Source: Parietaria judaica
Taxonomy: Eukaryota; Streptophyta; Magnoliopsida; Rosales; Urticaceae
Direction: 5' to 3'
Assembly (NCBI GenBank): GCA_954871525.1
Contig: OX940863.1
Span: 5,866,001 to 5,930,000, forward strand
DNA: 64,000 nucleotides
Positions 34,867 through 45,290 of this stretch are shown here, one piece after another; within the stretch, counting starts at the first letter, position 1, and each line of letters begins with the position of its first letter. The notes beneath the pieces are model-generated. The model was not told the DNA's origin. It saw nothing but the letters and a program-made list of their open reading frames with translations, and searched no databases. Both the position numbers and the translations under genes were made by a program.

Positions 34867-34941
34867 GGAACCAAAATTACCCGAGAACAAGAACACAAGC
34901 ATGATGACTATTGAAGATGAACTTCTTTCTGTCAGTTTCAT
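33751..34941 (-). CDS. TPD1-like secreted signalling protein
   Basis: Homologue of TAPETUM DETERMINANT 1, the small secreted cysteine-rich ligand of the EMS1/EXS receptor kinase that specifies tapetum cells in anthers. Three exons on the minus strand: 34941-34881, 34757-34656, 34085-33751; 165 aa. It starts MKLTERSSSSIVIMLVFLFS, a hydrophobic signal peptide; the reading from the GTG upstream is not needed. The conserved C-terminal domain is complete: MCSRNDMSIFQG, GIPSFTVQILNKCVSDCHI, IHVTCGWFSSVRLVNP, YDDCLVNDGEP, and the end YPLSVSSVAC. Six cysteines expected of the domain are visible (CS, CVSDC, TCGW, DDC, terminal C). Many plants have several TPD1-like paralogues, so an anther role is not certain. 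Intron 1 contains a TA microsatellite. Confidence 0.93.
34543..34584. repeat. (AAT)n/(ATT)n palindromic microsatellite
   Basis: A run of AAT repeats followed directly by ATT repeats, so the tract can fold on itself. It lies in intron 2 of the TPD1-like gene. Confidence 0.8.
34830..34860. repeat. (TA)n microsatellite
   Basis: TA dinucleotide run in intron 1 of the TPD1-like gene, with a shorter run at 34786-34802. Confidence 0.85.
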
Positions 34942-35018
34942 GTCGTTGAGAGTTTTTTTTTTTGTCACGTAAGCTCTGTCAAAATGGTTGAACTACAGTG
35001 CAAATTTTAAGGACATTG

Positions 35019-35027
35019 TATATATAA
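35019..35027 (-). promoter_or_regulatory. Putative TATA box of TPD1-like gene
   Basis: The minus strand reads CTTATATATACAATG about 80 bp upstream of the start codon at 34941. Confidence 0.4.
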
Positions 35028-35244
35028 GCAAGCACACGCTCACACGGGGAATGAATCTATATTTATGAGCTTTTAAGTGTCAAATCGTCAGTCTGATTCC
35101 ACTTTTAATTAATTGGTTTTTCAATAGAATTCCTTTTTGCATGCAAAGATTATATGCTTGCCATTAAATAAGGGTTTCATTGACTGTCTCGGTAATGGCT
35201 TTTGCTCATAGACTCTATTCTGAAAAGGAACAATATTTATTCTA

Positions 35245-35492
35245 GGGAAAATTATGACAAAAATACCCAACCTTTGGTCAATGTGTCTCCCGTATATCCA
35301 ACCTTTAAAACTGGCGGCAAAAATACCCAACGTGCGTTGACCGTGACTTTGGCATGAAACCGTTAATTTTTCCGTTACCATTCGACAAAGTCACGGTCAA
35401 CGAACGTTGGGTATTTTTGCCGCCAATTTTAAAGATTGGATACACGGGAGGCACGTTGACCAAATGTTAGGTATTTTCACCGTAATTTTCCC
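35245..35492. mobile_element. MULE-type MITE, related family (248 bp)
   Basis: Almost entirely inverted repeat: the left end GGGAAAATTATGAC mirrors the right end GTAATTTTCCC, and CAAAAATACCCAAC words match the 469-bp family. A perfect 9-bp direct repeat TTTATTCTA flanks it (35236-35244 and 35493-35501). There is no open frame. A decayed fragment with similar words lies at 37830-37865. Confidence 0.88.
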
Positions 35493-35967
35493 TTTATTCT
35501 ACACTCATCTCCCGAGGAAAATAAATCACGATTAAATAGAAGAAAAAGTGGCCATCGGAAATGTAGGGTTTGCCAAAGTAGACATGACTGCATGTAATGA
35601 GCGATGTCTTTACGTAAATGATCAACATGCATAATGAATTTTGCCGTTACCAAATTTGTGGGACGTTGTTCTAACTTTAGGCAATTGGGCATGCAAAAGT
35701 GACGCTATGATCTCATAATTTAGAGAAAATTTTGGTTAAAGTGAGGTTATGCAGGTAGGAAATAGTCAATATTGTATAAACTTTATGTCTATATATGAAA
35801 TGTCTTTTAAAAAATGTATCTATGAAATGTCGGATTTATATCATTTATGTACGCTGGCATATGTATAGATTTGAAACTAGAACGCTAAAGTGTAATTAAT
35901 TCCAACAAATCTCTTAGGGAACCCACGAAAAAGTCTGGTCATGAACAAAATTACATTTGAGACAAAA

Positions 35968-36016
<49 letters not shown>

Positions 36017-36837
36017 GTATATTCCACTTCTTTGAGAGTTATTTTTCAAAGAACTTTTTAGGATTTTGACTTAAATTTAATTACACAATACATTAGAAAA
36101 ACGTTAATAGTCGCTCTATGGCAGGAAGTACATCTTGTCGCTTGCAATCTTGATCCACTAAAATTTCAATAAGAATTTTTTGCTTCCACTTCAATCTGTT
36201 CTTCTTTCTGATCTCTCTATTATATACTCAAAGCCAATAAAATGGGGAAAAATCTAAGGCAACAACAAAGCTATGTGATGGTCTTATTTCTTAAAAATAC
36301 TCAACACACTCTTTAATTAGAATTTGCCCAAGGCTTTCCTCGATCAAGTTTGACTGCTTTGTTTCGGGCCTTGGTAGCATAATGTCTCCGTATATTAAGC
36401 TTCAAACTCAACATGATTTGGTTTTCAAAATGGATTAGGGGTTTAGATCCGGATTTAAACCCGGATTAAAAAAAAAAAAAAAACCCTTAAAAGAAATCAT
36501 AGAAATCTTGTTCAAAACATAAATCACACACGCAAAAAAAATCATTTAGTTAAAATAAAAGTTAAATAACCAAGAAAAAAAAACAACGAAACTAACTTCG
36601 CCGTATTAACTCGTTCCACATCTTGCCGAGTACTCAACTTCAACACACTTTGGCATACAAGTATCGATTAGAAGCTCAAGAAAATACAAAGTAATTAACA
36701 AAAGGATTGATTAAGATCTCAATGAGCATAGACAATATTAAAGTAAAAATATCAAACAATTACATGTTTGATGGTTCTTTTGTGTAAAGTCAAATGTGAA
36801 AAGTGTAAATAGGGCGGCCCTGAATTTGTCGTATTTT

Positions 36838-36950
36838 GTTAGGACTTTAGGCTAAGTAAATTTTGGGAGCATTTTAAAGTATTTAAAAGCTTTTTATATT
36901 TAATTAAATGTAAAATAAAACATATATATTGGGCTTTTAAATTTGAGAGC
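36838..36950 (+). repeat. Dispersed repeat, copy A
   Basis: Shares GGCTAAGTAAATTTT, TTTTAAAGTATTTAAAA and GATTAAAT/AATTAAATGTAAAAT words, in the same order, with a segment at about 41443-41540. The element type is unknown. Confidence 0.55.
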
Positions 36951-38272
36951 CCAAAGCGTCGGTGTTGCTAGCTTATAATCAAAGTTGACCCTTAATACAA
37001 GGAGTCCTAAAACTACTTTACAATCCTAAAATAAAAAATTTCGAAGTTAAACGTGTAAAGTGTAAACTAAAAAAAAGAGCATATTTTTTTTTATATATAA
37101 TTTAAAGTGTAAATCTGTTAATATACAAATTTTCAAAATCAAGAACCGAAACATGTACAACAGTTTTTTTTTTACCGGGTATTTTTTTTTTAAACTGCTG
37201 ATGATCACCTACAAACAATCTGATTGTTATTATACGGCTATTAATTAATGTTAGAACGAAAATGAAACACTCTAGAATATAGATACATGTATTATTAGAG
37301 GTGTTTAATTTTTCCAAGGTCTTCAACGTTACATAGCGACCAGGTAATGTACAGCTGTTACCTCTGCCTAGAACGGCCCCTTTCGCTTTCTCATTGATTA
37401 GATTCAGGTTTCACAATATTTATTATATTCATCACCCATTTCTCACTTCTCAATAATTCAACCTTTGTAATAAATTCTCATATAATATTAGCCTTAAACA
37501 TATATATTATATTATAATGTATCATCAAATTAAGGTCCTAGATATCTTAATCCGAAAGCCACTCAACAATATGATTATTGACTATGTGTGACATCATCGC
37601 ATTCATTCAGATACGCAACTCTCTCTCTCTCTCTCTCTGATTAATTATTAATTGAGACACTCAATCATACCCTAGAAAAATACGCATTAAAAATATATAC
37701 AAGAACAATTAATACACTTAAATACATGCAATGCTGGCATTGCAAATCACCATACATGTTTCAATGCAATTGCATCGCACGCAAGGCATATTGATTGAGC
37801 TTACAATAATATTATATAACTAAGAGAAAACTACCGGCAAAAATACCCAAATTTTGATTAATTGAAGCGGCAGGGTCCTATGAAGCAACACACGTTTTTG
37901 TCCAATTTTTTTATTTTTTATTTTTTTTGTCGAATTGAAATGAAAGAAGATGTACTGGGATAGTAGGATAAGCACATAAAATGTGTATCTGATTAGGTAT
38001 AATCTAATAGTACTGTGCTAAAAAATTGATCAACGTTCGTCAAGAAAATTATACAAAAAAAAAAAATATACGATCATTATATATTCGTTGATTTTAATTA
38101 AGTACTTTATTTGCAGCTATTTTTTACTTTAAACCTTGTGTCGTCTCAAGTTGATCAAAGTTTAGGTACTTATATTGCTATTAGTTATCTCTCAAATAAT
38201 TTCACACAAGTTTTGTCGTTTGCGTATTACTTCGAAGCCTGATGCATTCACACACACCCTTAATAGGCCAAG

Positions 38273-38280
38273 TATAAATA
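38273..38280 (+). promoter_or_regulatory. TATA box of DUF7722-type gene
   Basis: TATAAATA lies 107 bp upstream of the ATG at 38380, in a suitable context for a core promoter. Confidence 0.55.
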
Positions 38281-38379
38281 CGCGTGTATTTCTTGGAGAA
38301 GTGTTCTTCAACACAAGAAGAAGAAGAAAAAAAAAAAGTTTCAAAGCTAGGTCTTGGAGAGTTTGAGAAGGACACAAAT

Positions 38380-38697
38380 ATGGCGTCAATGAAGTGGCTA
38401 GTTCACTCGGCTTGCCACGTCTTGGGGTACCCCACAAAAGAAGAGACCCTTGTCCGCAGTGGAGAGGCCTTGAAGCTGCAAAACGGCAACAAAATATTCG
38501 CGGCGTCGTGCCAGACGGCGTCGTTTCAGATGCCTTTGCACTACCCGCGATACTCGAAGGCCGATTACGAGGCCATGGAGGAGTGGAGGCTGGACTCGCT
38601 GCTCGCGCAGTACGGCCTCGACGGGTGCACCGACGGGGGCGTTGAGGCGAAGAGCGAGTACGCGAAAGGCGCCTTCCTGTGGCCCGATCAGTACTGA
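38380..38697 (+). CDS. Small DUF7722-type plant protein
   Basis: Single exon, 105 aa, starting MASMKWLVHSACHVLGYP. The core motif FQMPLHYPRYSKADYEAMEE followed by WRLDSLLAQYGL and the end GAFLWPDQY define a plant-only family of unknown function (DUF7722 as I recall). There is no signal peptide or membrane helix. The open frame extends upstream to 38284 only through a non-ATG start, so the ATG at 38380, just downstream of a TATA box, is preferred. Codon use is GC-rich compared with the surroundings. Confidence 0.82.
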   Translation: MASMKWLVHSACHVLGYPTKEETLVRSGEALKLQNGNKIFAASCQTASFQMPLHYPRYSKADYEAMEEWRLDSLLAQYGLDGCTDGGVEAKSEYAKGAFLWPDQY

Positions 38698-39204
38698 GCT
38701 CTACCATGCATGCATGGCTTGTTCTTTCTCAATTGCACTACTGATTATATATGCTTATATTATGTGTATGAATATATATGCTCTATGATCATCTACAATT
38801 TCTATGTTAGGGTTTATGTGTTGTTGTTGGTCTTGTGCGTGTCGTTTTGAATTTTGAACAGGTGTGAGAGCTGAAAATGTTTGTGCAAAAGAGAGAATGT
38901 TGTATTATGGTCACGTTTATATATTGTTATAAACTTATTAATTAACTTTTTAAAGGTTTTTAAGGTTATTGTGAGAAGGAACTAATTTTTTTTTTTTTTT
39001 TTGAAGGCAAAGGAACTAAAATTAATATTGTTACTTTACATATATATATATAAGTTCATTATCATGATTCTGGTGATGATCTGGTCAATGTCAATGTGTA
39101 AGGAATGAAATTACTTAATTAAAAACACGCGTTGAACTACTGTATCAACCCAAAGAGAATTAAACCACACGGTATAATACGACGGCTAATTGTGCTGTTT
39201 TGTC
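38698..39204. other. 3' region of DUF7722-type gene
   Basis: 3' UTR and AT-rich intergenic sequence with a poly-T run (38987-39002). Nothing else seen. Confidence 0.45.

Positions 39205-39261
<57 letters not shown>
39205..39261. repeat. (TAT)n microsatellite interrupted by an LTR
   Basis: About 19 trinucleotide units; the repeat resumes as ATTATTATTATTAT at 40060 after the solo LTR, so the retroelement inserted into it. Confidence 0.9.
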
Positions 39262-39262
<1 letters not shown>

Positions 39263-39611
39263 GTTAATGCCTAAAAATTGATTAACTTGAATGCGGCCCA
39301 AGTCTTGATTTTGGGCCGGGCCCAACGCTCGCTTGACGGTCGGAATGGGCTTTGAAGCTTGATCTTCGGTCTTGATAGGCCGGAAATCTTCCCTGTATAA
39401 CCTGCCTCTGTTCCTGTAAAAAGAGTAGAAAAACGTGAACTCCGAAGGGGAACAGAGGGGGGGTCCTCTGCCGCTTCGACGCTCAACATTAGTCGAGTAT
39501 TTGAGTCAGAATTTATGAATAAACGGGAAACAGAGGTTTTTTGGCTTCGGGAGTGCTTGCCGATTGTGGCGGGGGTGTCCTCGTATTTATAGAGTGCGAA
39601 ATGTTCGAAAT

Positions 39612-39687
39612 CATGCCTTCGGGGCTCGCAGCGCGCCCCGAAGGCATGTTCTAGGCTTCGGGGCGCGCCGCGCGCCCCGAAGGCATG
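39612..39687. repeat. Two adjacent GC-rich palindromes in the LTR
   Basis: The first has 13-bp arms CATGCCTTCGGGG and CCCCGAAGGCATG; the second has arms around CTTCGGGGCGCG and CGCGCCCCGAAG. They share the CCCCGAAGGCATG half and lie close to the LTR TATA box. Confidence 0.8.
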
Positions 39688-39730
39688 TTTTTAGACCGGG
39701 CCGAGTCGACATTTTCCGAGTGAGTTTTTG

Positions 39731-39973
39731 TTGACTTTTTGTTGACTTTTCGGTTGACCTTTAGGGTCGGGCCCGTTTACTTTTTTGGTTGACTTTCCGG
39801 GTGGGGCCGTTGACTTTTTCGGTTCACTATTCGGGTCAGTCCTTTGACTTTTTGGGTCGGCCCCGTTGACTTTTTGTTGCCTTTTCCCGGACGGGCCTTT
39901 GACTTTTTGTTGACTTTTCCGGTCCGGGCCCTTTGACTTTTTGTTGACTTTTTCGGGCCGGTTTGGTTTTGAC
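39731..39973 (+). promoter_or_regulatory. Array of twelve W-box cores (TTGACY) in the LTR U3
   Basis: Twelve copies of TTGAC followed by T or C occur in 243 bp, all in the same orientation, often paired as TTTGACTTTTTGTTGACTTTT. These match the WRKY-factor W-box core. They lie upstream of the LTR TATA box in the minus-strand direction, the place of a retroelement enhancer. Confidence 0.65.
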
Positions 39974-40064
39974 TTTTGCCGAGCGGGTCAAAGTCGATTT
40001 AGTGGGCCTAATATGTCTTGGGCCTTAATTTTTCTAGGCTCCGGAAAATACGCATAACAATTAT

Positions 40065-40996
40065 TATTATTATTATAGAAACCTTCGTAATTACGGCTAT
40101 AAATATCTTTTTTATATATTTTTATGATGGTGTGATTATTTTTGAGGTTACATTTTTCAATGTTTTATATGTTCTTTCATCACAATTTTGTTCTTTTTTC
40201 AATTGATTTAATATAATTTTAGACATGTTGTTGCAAATTTTTTCTCTTTCGGAAGTGACATGTGTCTAGCTAATTAGACTTAATGTCATATCTAATTTTT
40301 TCAATTGAAAAAAGAAAAAGCAAAATTTTAGAGAAACAAAATAATAAACATTAAGGATTTAAGCTTTTTTAAAATATAAAAATATTTGGTACTTATATTG
40401 CTATAAATCTTAGATTGTAATATTTTTTTCAATTCTTATTAAAAATATTGTACTAGCGAACAAAGAAGGCTTGATTTAGGTTAAGGTTACATCTCTAATA
40501 TTTGAGTCTTAAATTTTTACTTTCGAAGTGTTGAGTTCAATCTTCACGACAGTAAGAAAATGAACCGAGGACCGTGTTTTCTATCTTCTTGGTCGTTTAT
40601 CACTCATTTTGTCCAAAAATCATGCTACTGATTGACAAATAATGGCATTCTGAAACTTGTTCAATCTGTCTCTTTTTTATTTAATTGTAAAATCGGACGG
40701 ACAGAATCTTAAGTATTCTTTTCAAGTTTCAACCCAAAAAAAATAAATAAAAAAAATCTCAAGTATTAATTTCATGACACGACATGTATTAGTATTTGCA
40801 AAAAGGACTTGTATATTTTTACGAAAAATAGTTACATTTCATTAATTATTTTATACTTATAGAAATTAATGCGTGAAGTGGAGACATGCATGCATTTGTA
40901 AATTAATGATCTCGCACTAGGTTGTTCTATCATCTATCTCGTTATGAAAACTGTCCATTGGATTCACATTTTTGCAACCATAAAATTTGCTTATTA
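40065..40996. other. AT-rich intergenic region
   Basis: No gene, tRNA or transposon terminus recognised. Confidence 0.45.
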
Positions 40997-41004
40997 ATTA
41001 GAAA

Positions 41005-41286
41005 GGAAAACTTCATAAAATATTTCCCAATACATTAAAATTCTAAAATTATCTCACAGGTTTTTATAATTCTCAAAACATCATTTTTAAATTTCATGTT
41101 ACCAAAATACTCTTAATTTGTCCATTTTTTAGGACTACATATGTCTATTTTTCAGGACGCGATATGTCCATTTTCCAGGGGTATTTTAGTACATAAAATT
41201 TGAAAAGGTTGTTTTGAGAATTATGAAAGCTTGGTGAATAATTTTAGAATTTATAGTGTATTAGGAAATATTTTATGAAATTTCCC
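41005..41286. mobile_element. hAT-like MITE (282 bp)
   Basis: Terminal inverted repeats of about 30 bp or more: the left end GGAAAACTTCATAAAATATT pairs with the right-end complement GGGAAATTTCATAAAATATT. An 8-bp direct repeat ATTAGAAA flanks it (40997-41004 and 41287-41294), the target length of hAT elements. No open frame. Confidence 0.8.
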
Positions 41287-41442
41287 ATTAGAAAATACTT
41301 TTAAGATAAATTAATGTGCATGAATGAACACGATGCCGTAATTGGCGAGTGTTTTTTATTATTATTTTATTAATAGGCATCACAATTCACACTTTAATGC
41401 AAGCAGGAGCTGGTTTTGAGTTGGTCTTTTTTGTCAAGAACC

Positions 41443-41540
41443 CAGACTAAGTAAATTTTAGAGGTTTTAAAGTATTTAAAAATAATAATTTTTATGTTTG
41501 ATTAAATATAAAATTATATGTAAAAAAAAAGGCCTTTAAA
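41443..41540 (+). repeat. Dispersed repeat, copy B
   Basis: Second copy of the repeat at 36838-36950, with GACTAAGTAAATTTTA and TTTTAAAGTATTTAAAAA in the same order. It ends in a poly-A run about 120 bp before the fold-back element. Confidence 0.5.
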
Positions 41541-41655
41541 GGACAAGAACTAATAAATGGAAAGCAAGCAGCACATTATTGATTGCTGCGCTGGGTAAAA
41601 TATCAACTAGAAAACGACAACTACAAAAAAACGACAACAACTTCTTAGTTTTATA

Positions 41656-44252
41656 CAAGGTATCGAAAATCGCGAAAATCGAGCGAAAATCGTTCGAAAA
41701 ATCGAGGAAATGGTGTTCTCGGTAACTTATCTCTGGTAATCGTTGCCGTTTTATACTTTTCGAAATTTTTCGAATCGAAAATTTAGGTACTTTTCGCTGC
41801 AACTTTTCGAGTGTAAAAAAACGAAAAGTGGAGGACTTTTCGTGAAAATATGGAAAAGTTCCAACCCTAGTATAAATTCGAACTTATCACGATTTTGGTC
41901 TCATTTTTCCACCTCCCAGCCATCTTTTCGCCCTCCCCTTCACTGAATTTATAGGTTGCCGAGCTTCTCGCCTGGAGAAGAAGAGATCTTCTCGCCATTT
42001 CTCCCTGAAGTCGAGCCCTAAGTTTATCACGGCAGAAGTTCCAAGTTCGTGTACAATCCGAATATAAAGGTATTTTTAGGGTATTTTTAATTAAATTTTT
42101 TGTGTTTTATAGATTACAAGTTGTATAAGCATGATTTATGTAAAATTTTCACCAAAATGTTCTATATTTTTAGTACTTACTTAGGAATGTATTAAGTTGA
42201 AATGAAAGTTCAACATGAAAATTCATACAACTTTGATTGTACAATTTGTAATTTTGATTCAAATATTGTTCTTGAAATTTATTTATCTTAGGTTATGTTC
42301 GAATTGTGATGGATGGTGTGCTTTTTGTTAATTTTTTTTGCAGATTTTGGGGTGATTTGGGGGTGATTTTAGGCTTTTTCCGAATTTTGTATAATAGCGG
42401 CAAAGGTACTTTTGTTTTGGAAATTATTAAACTTGAGCTATATTTTTAACATTTTTGATGTAATTTCATTTATTAACATCATTTGTAATTAGAAAACTGA
42501 GTGGTTGGCATATTTTTTTTTTAATTTGAAGTTTTTCTGAATTGTGATATATTTGTGGCAAAAGTACATATGTTTCGGAAATTGTTGATTTGAGTTAGTT
42601 ACTCGAATATTTTGGTGTAATTTCGTTTTATAAAATTGTATATTATTTTAAAACTAATCGGTTTGCATAATTTTTTTTTTAATTTGAAGTACAATATTGT
42701 ACTCGCAACGAACAATATTGTACTTTTGCCGCAATATTTTAGAAAACTTCAAATTAAAAAAAAAATATGCCAACCGATTGTTTTTTAAATTATATACATT
42801 TTTATAAAACAAAATTACACCAAAATATTCGAGTAACTAGCTCAAATCAACAATTTCCGAAACATATGTACTTTCGCCACAATGATATCAAAATTCAGAA
42901 AAACTTCAAATTAAAAAAAAAATTATGCAAACCGATTAGTTTTAAAATTATATACAATTTTATAAAATGAAATTACACCAAAATATTCGAGTAACTAACT
43001 CAAATCAACAATTTCCGAAACATATTCACTTTTGCCACAAATATATCACAATTCAGAAAAACTTCAAATTAAAAAAAAATTATGCAAACCGATTAGTTTT
43101 AAAATAATATACAATTTTATAAAACGAAATTACACCAAAATATTCGACTAACTAACTCAAATCAACAATTTCCGAAACATATGTACTTTTGCCACAAATA
43201 TATCACAATTCAGAAAAACTTCAAATTAAAAAAAAAATTATGCAAACCGATTAGTTTTAAAATAATATACAATTTTATAAAACGAAATTACACCAAAATA
43301 TTCGAGTAACTAACTCAAATCAACAATTTCCGAAACATATGTACTTTTGCCACAAATATATCACAATTCAGAAAAACTTCAAATTAAAAAAAAAATATGC
43401 CAACCACTCAGTTTTCTAATTACAAATGATGTTAATAAATGAAATTACATCAAAAATGTTAAAAATATAGCTCAAGTTTAATAATTTCCAAAACAAAAGT
43501 ACCTTTGCCGCTATTATACAAAATTCGGAAAAAGCCTAAAATCACCCCCAAATCACCCCAAAATCTGCAAAAAAAATTAACAAAAAGCACACCATCCATC
43601 ACAATTCGAACATAACCTAAGATAAATAAATTTCAAGAACAATATTTGAATCAAAATTACAAATTGTACAATCAAAGTTGTATGAATTTTCATGTTGAAC
43701 TTTCATTTCAACTTAATACATTCCTAAGTAAGTACTAAAAATATAGAACATTTTGGTGAAAATTTTACATAAATCATGCTTATACAACTTGTAATCTATA
43801 AAACACAAAAAATTTAATTAAAAATACCCTAAAAATACCTTTATATTCGGATTGTACACGAACTTGGAACTTCTGCCGTGATAAACTTAGGGCTCGACTT
43901 CAGGGAGAAATGGCGAGAAGATCTCTTCTTCTCCAGGCGAGAAGCTCGGCAACCTATAAATTCAGTGAAGGGGAGGGCGAAAAGATGGCTGGGAGGTGGA
44001 AAAATGAGACCAAAATCGTGATAAGTTCGAATTTATACTAGGGTTGGAACTTTTCCATATTTTCACGAAAAGTCCTCCACTTTTCGTTTTTTTACACTCG
44101 AAAAGTTGCAGCGAAATGTACCTAAGTTTTCGATTCGAAAAATTTCGAAAAGTATAAAACGGCAACGATTACCAGAGATAAGTTACCGAGAACACCATTT
44201 CCTCGATTTTTCGAACGATTTTCGCTCGATTTTCGCGATTTTCGATACCTTG
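41656..44252. mobile_element. Fold-back element: 2.6 kb near-perfect palindrome
   Basis: The left arm from 41656 (CAAGGTATCGAAAATCGCG) is the reverse complement of the right arm ending at 44252. A chance 67-codon frame occurs in both arms with only two amino-acid differences, so the arms are nearly identical. The left arm is about 1035 bp, the right about 1500 bp; the excess comes from extra tandem 157-bp units in the right arm. The centre is near 42690-42748. No transposase is encoded. Target-site duplication is unclear; ATA lies on both sides. If transcribed it would form a long double-stranded RNA. Confidence 0.9.
42749..43420. repeat. Tandem 157-bp units in the right arm
   Basis: Five units carry the marker GC(A/C)AACC(G/A) at about 42769, 42926, 43084, 43242 and 43399, spaced 156-159 bp. 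The mirror left arm has only two (about 42496 and 42657). Units share AATTACACCAAAATATTCGA and CAATTTCCGAAACATAT. Confidence 0.85.
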
Positions 44253-44302
44253 ATATAAAACCTAATAGTTCGTGATTAAACCCTCACCTTGTTTTTGATC
44301 TT

Positions 44303-44737
44303 ATGGACCAAAAGAAGAAGCTCTTCGCCATTGATGGAAACGATCTTTCTAGAACAAGGACTTTGCTCGTACCTCTCTCGCTATCTCTAGCACTGGCCTT
44401 GCTCTTTCTCCTTTGTTTTCTCTCCAATGGCCTCTCTATCCATCCCCATTCCCTCACGCACACCCTCGAGAGGAAGTACCTCGTCTGCAACGGAATCCTC
44501 GCTCTCCTCGCCCGAACCTCCTCGCCCCGGGACGGTGACTATTCATCCTCGCTGCCGTTGGCTTCTCTAGTAGCCGATCACGACCGCGGTCACGGAAACG
44601 ACCACGCAGCACCGGCTGAAGAAGATGAGGAAGAGATGGATACGGAGGAGTTGAATAGAAAGATTGAAGAGTTCATTAGGAAGATGAAGGAAAATATCAG
44701 AACTGAAGCTCAGCAGTACATAATAGAAGCCGTGTGA
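44303..44737 (+). CDS. Small plant membrane protein, DUF761-like C-terminus
   Basis: Single exon, 144 aa. A basic N-terminus (MDQKKKLFAIDG) precedes a strong membrane helix at about residues 22-44 (LLVPLSLSLALALLFLLCFL). A variable acidic middle (AEEDEEEMDTEELN) leads to a helical end EELNRKIEEFIRKMKENIR, which resembles the C-terminal motif of plant DUF761/DUF4408-type proteins. No function is known to me. The start codon lies only 50 bp after the fold-back element, so the upstream promoter must be within or replaced by it. Confidence 0.72.
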   Translation: MDQKKKLFAIDGNDLSRTRTLLVPLSLSLALALLFLLCFLSNGLSIHPHSLTHTLERKYLVCNGILALLARTSSPRDGDYSSSLPLASLVADHDRGHGNDHAAPAEEDEEEMDTEELNRKIEEFIRKMKENIRTEAQQYIIEAV

Positions 44738-45290
44738 TATATCATATATATATATAAATATATTTTTATATATAAATGTGTGTAAATATATATATCATAA
44801 TGATCCGATTTTTGAGGCGTAGCTTTCATTTTCTACGTTAAAACTGCGTGCATTGATTTCTTTGTGTTTGTTATATAATTATTATAATTTATACTCACAA
44901 TAATTATATATACTTAGGATGTTTAAACACTTTTTTATTAATCTTACATCTAAAATACTCCTAAGAAGAAGAAAAAAAACCCTTAAAAACTAGAAACGAA
45001 AAAGTTAATGAACTATACTGTGAAGTTACCATATCATAAATTAAAACTAAATCTTTGTTCGATTAATATCATATATATATATATATTGAATGGATTGTTC
45101 GATTAATATTATAAGTTACCATATCATAAACTATATATACAAGAACTGTATAACCCAAATTTAACTAGGTGTCCAATTTGTTACACGGTAACTAGTGTAG
45201 CAAGAAGCTAACTAGAGCTGAAACTGTACTTTTGATTCATCACTAGAACCCGCTGTATACGATTAGCGCGCACGGATCTACCCTTTAGAG
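44738..45290. other. Convergent intergenic region
   Basis: AT-rich with short TA runs (44740-44790 and 45070-45085). Holds the 3' UTRs of the flanking genes. Nothing else seen. Confidence 0.45.

Larger units (their letters stand above)
35502..38379. other. Gene-poor AT-rich region
   Basis: No supported gene. Contains a (TA)n microsatellite (35970-36013), a CT run (37620-37638), a CCGGATTTAAACCCGG repeat patch (36440-36470), a dispersed repeat copy (36838-36950) and a MITE fragment (37830-37865). Promoter elements of the DUF7722-type gene lie at its end. Confidence 0.5.
39262..40059 (-). mobile_element. Solo LTR of a retrotransposon (798 bp)
   Basis: Read on the minus strand it begins TGTTATGCG and ends GGCATTAACA, with the inverted TGTTA/TAACA termini usual in plant LTRs. 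A 5-bp direct repeat ATTAT flanks it (39257-39261 and 40060-40064), though this lies in microsatellite sequence. A minus-strand TATAAATA at 39591-39584 marks a likely U3 promoter. There is no internal retroelement sequence on either side, so it is a solo LTR. Base composition is much richer in GC than the surroundings. The terminus matches the remnant ending at 1039. Confidence 0.85.

Noticed and set aside
34786..36013. Repeated TA tracts as a CRISPR-like or satellite array
   Set aside because: They are simple dinucleotide microsatellites with no spacers; CRISPR is not expected in a plant nuclear genome.
41743..44165. Identical 67-codon frames in both arms of the palindrome
   Set aside because: Mirror copies in a non-coding element, with no known domain and no supporting context. 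Useful only to show that the arms match.
44284..44490. Minus-strand frame overlapping the small membrane-protein gene
   Set aside because: Shadow of the plus-strand gene, which has a membrane helix and a conserved C-terminal motif.
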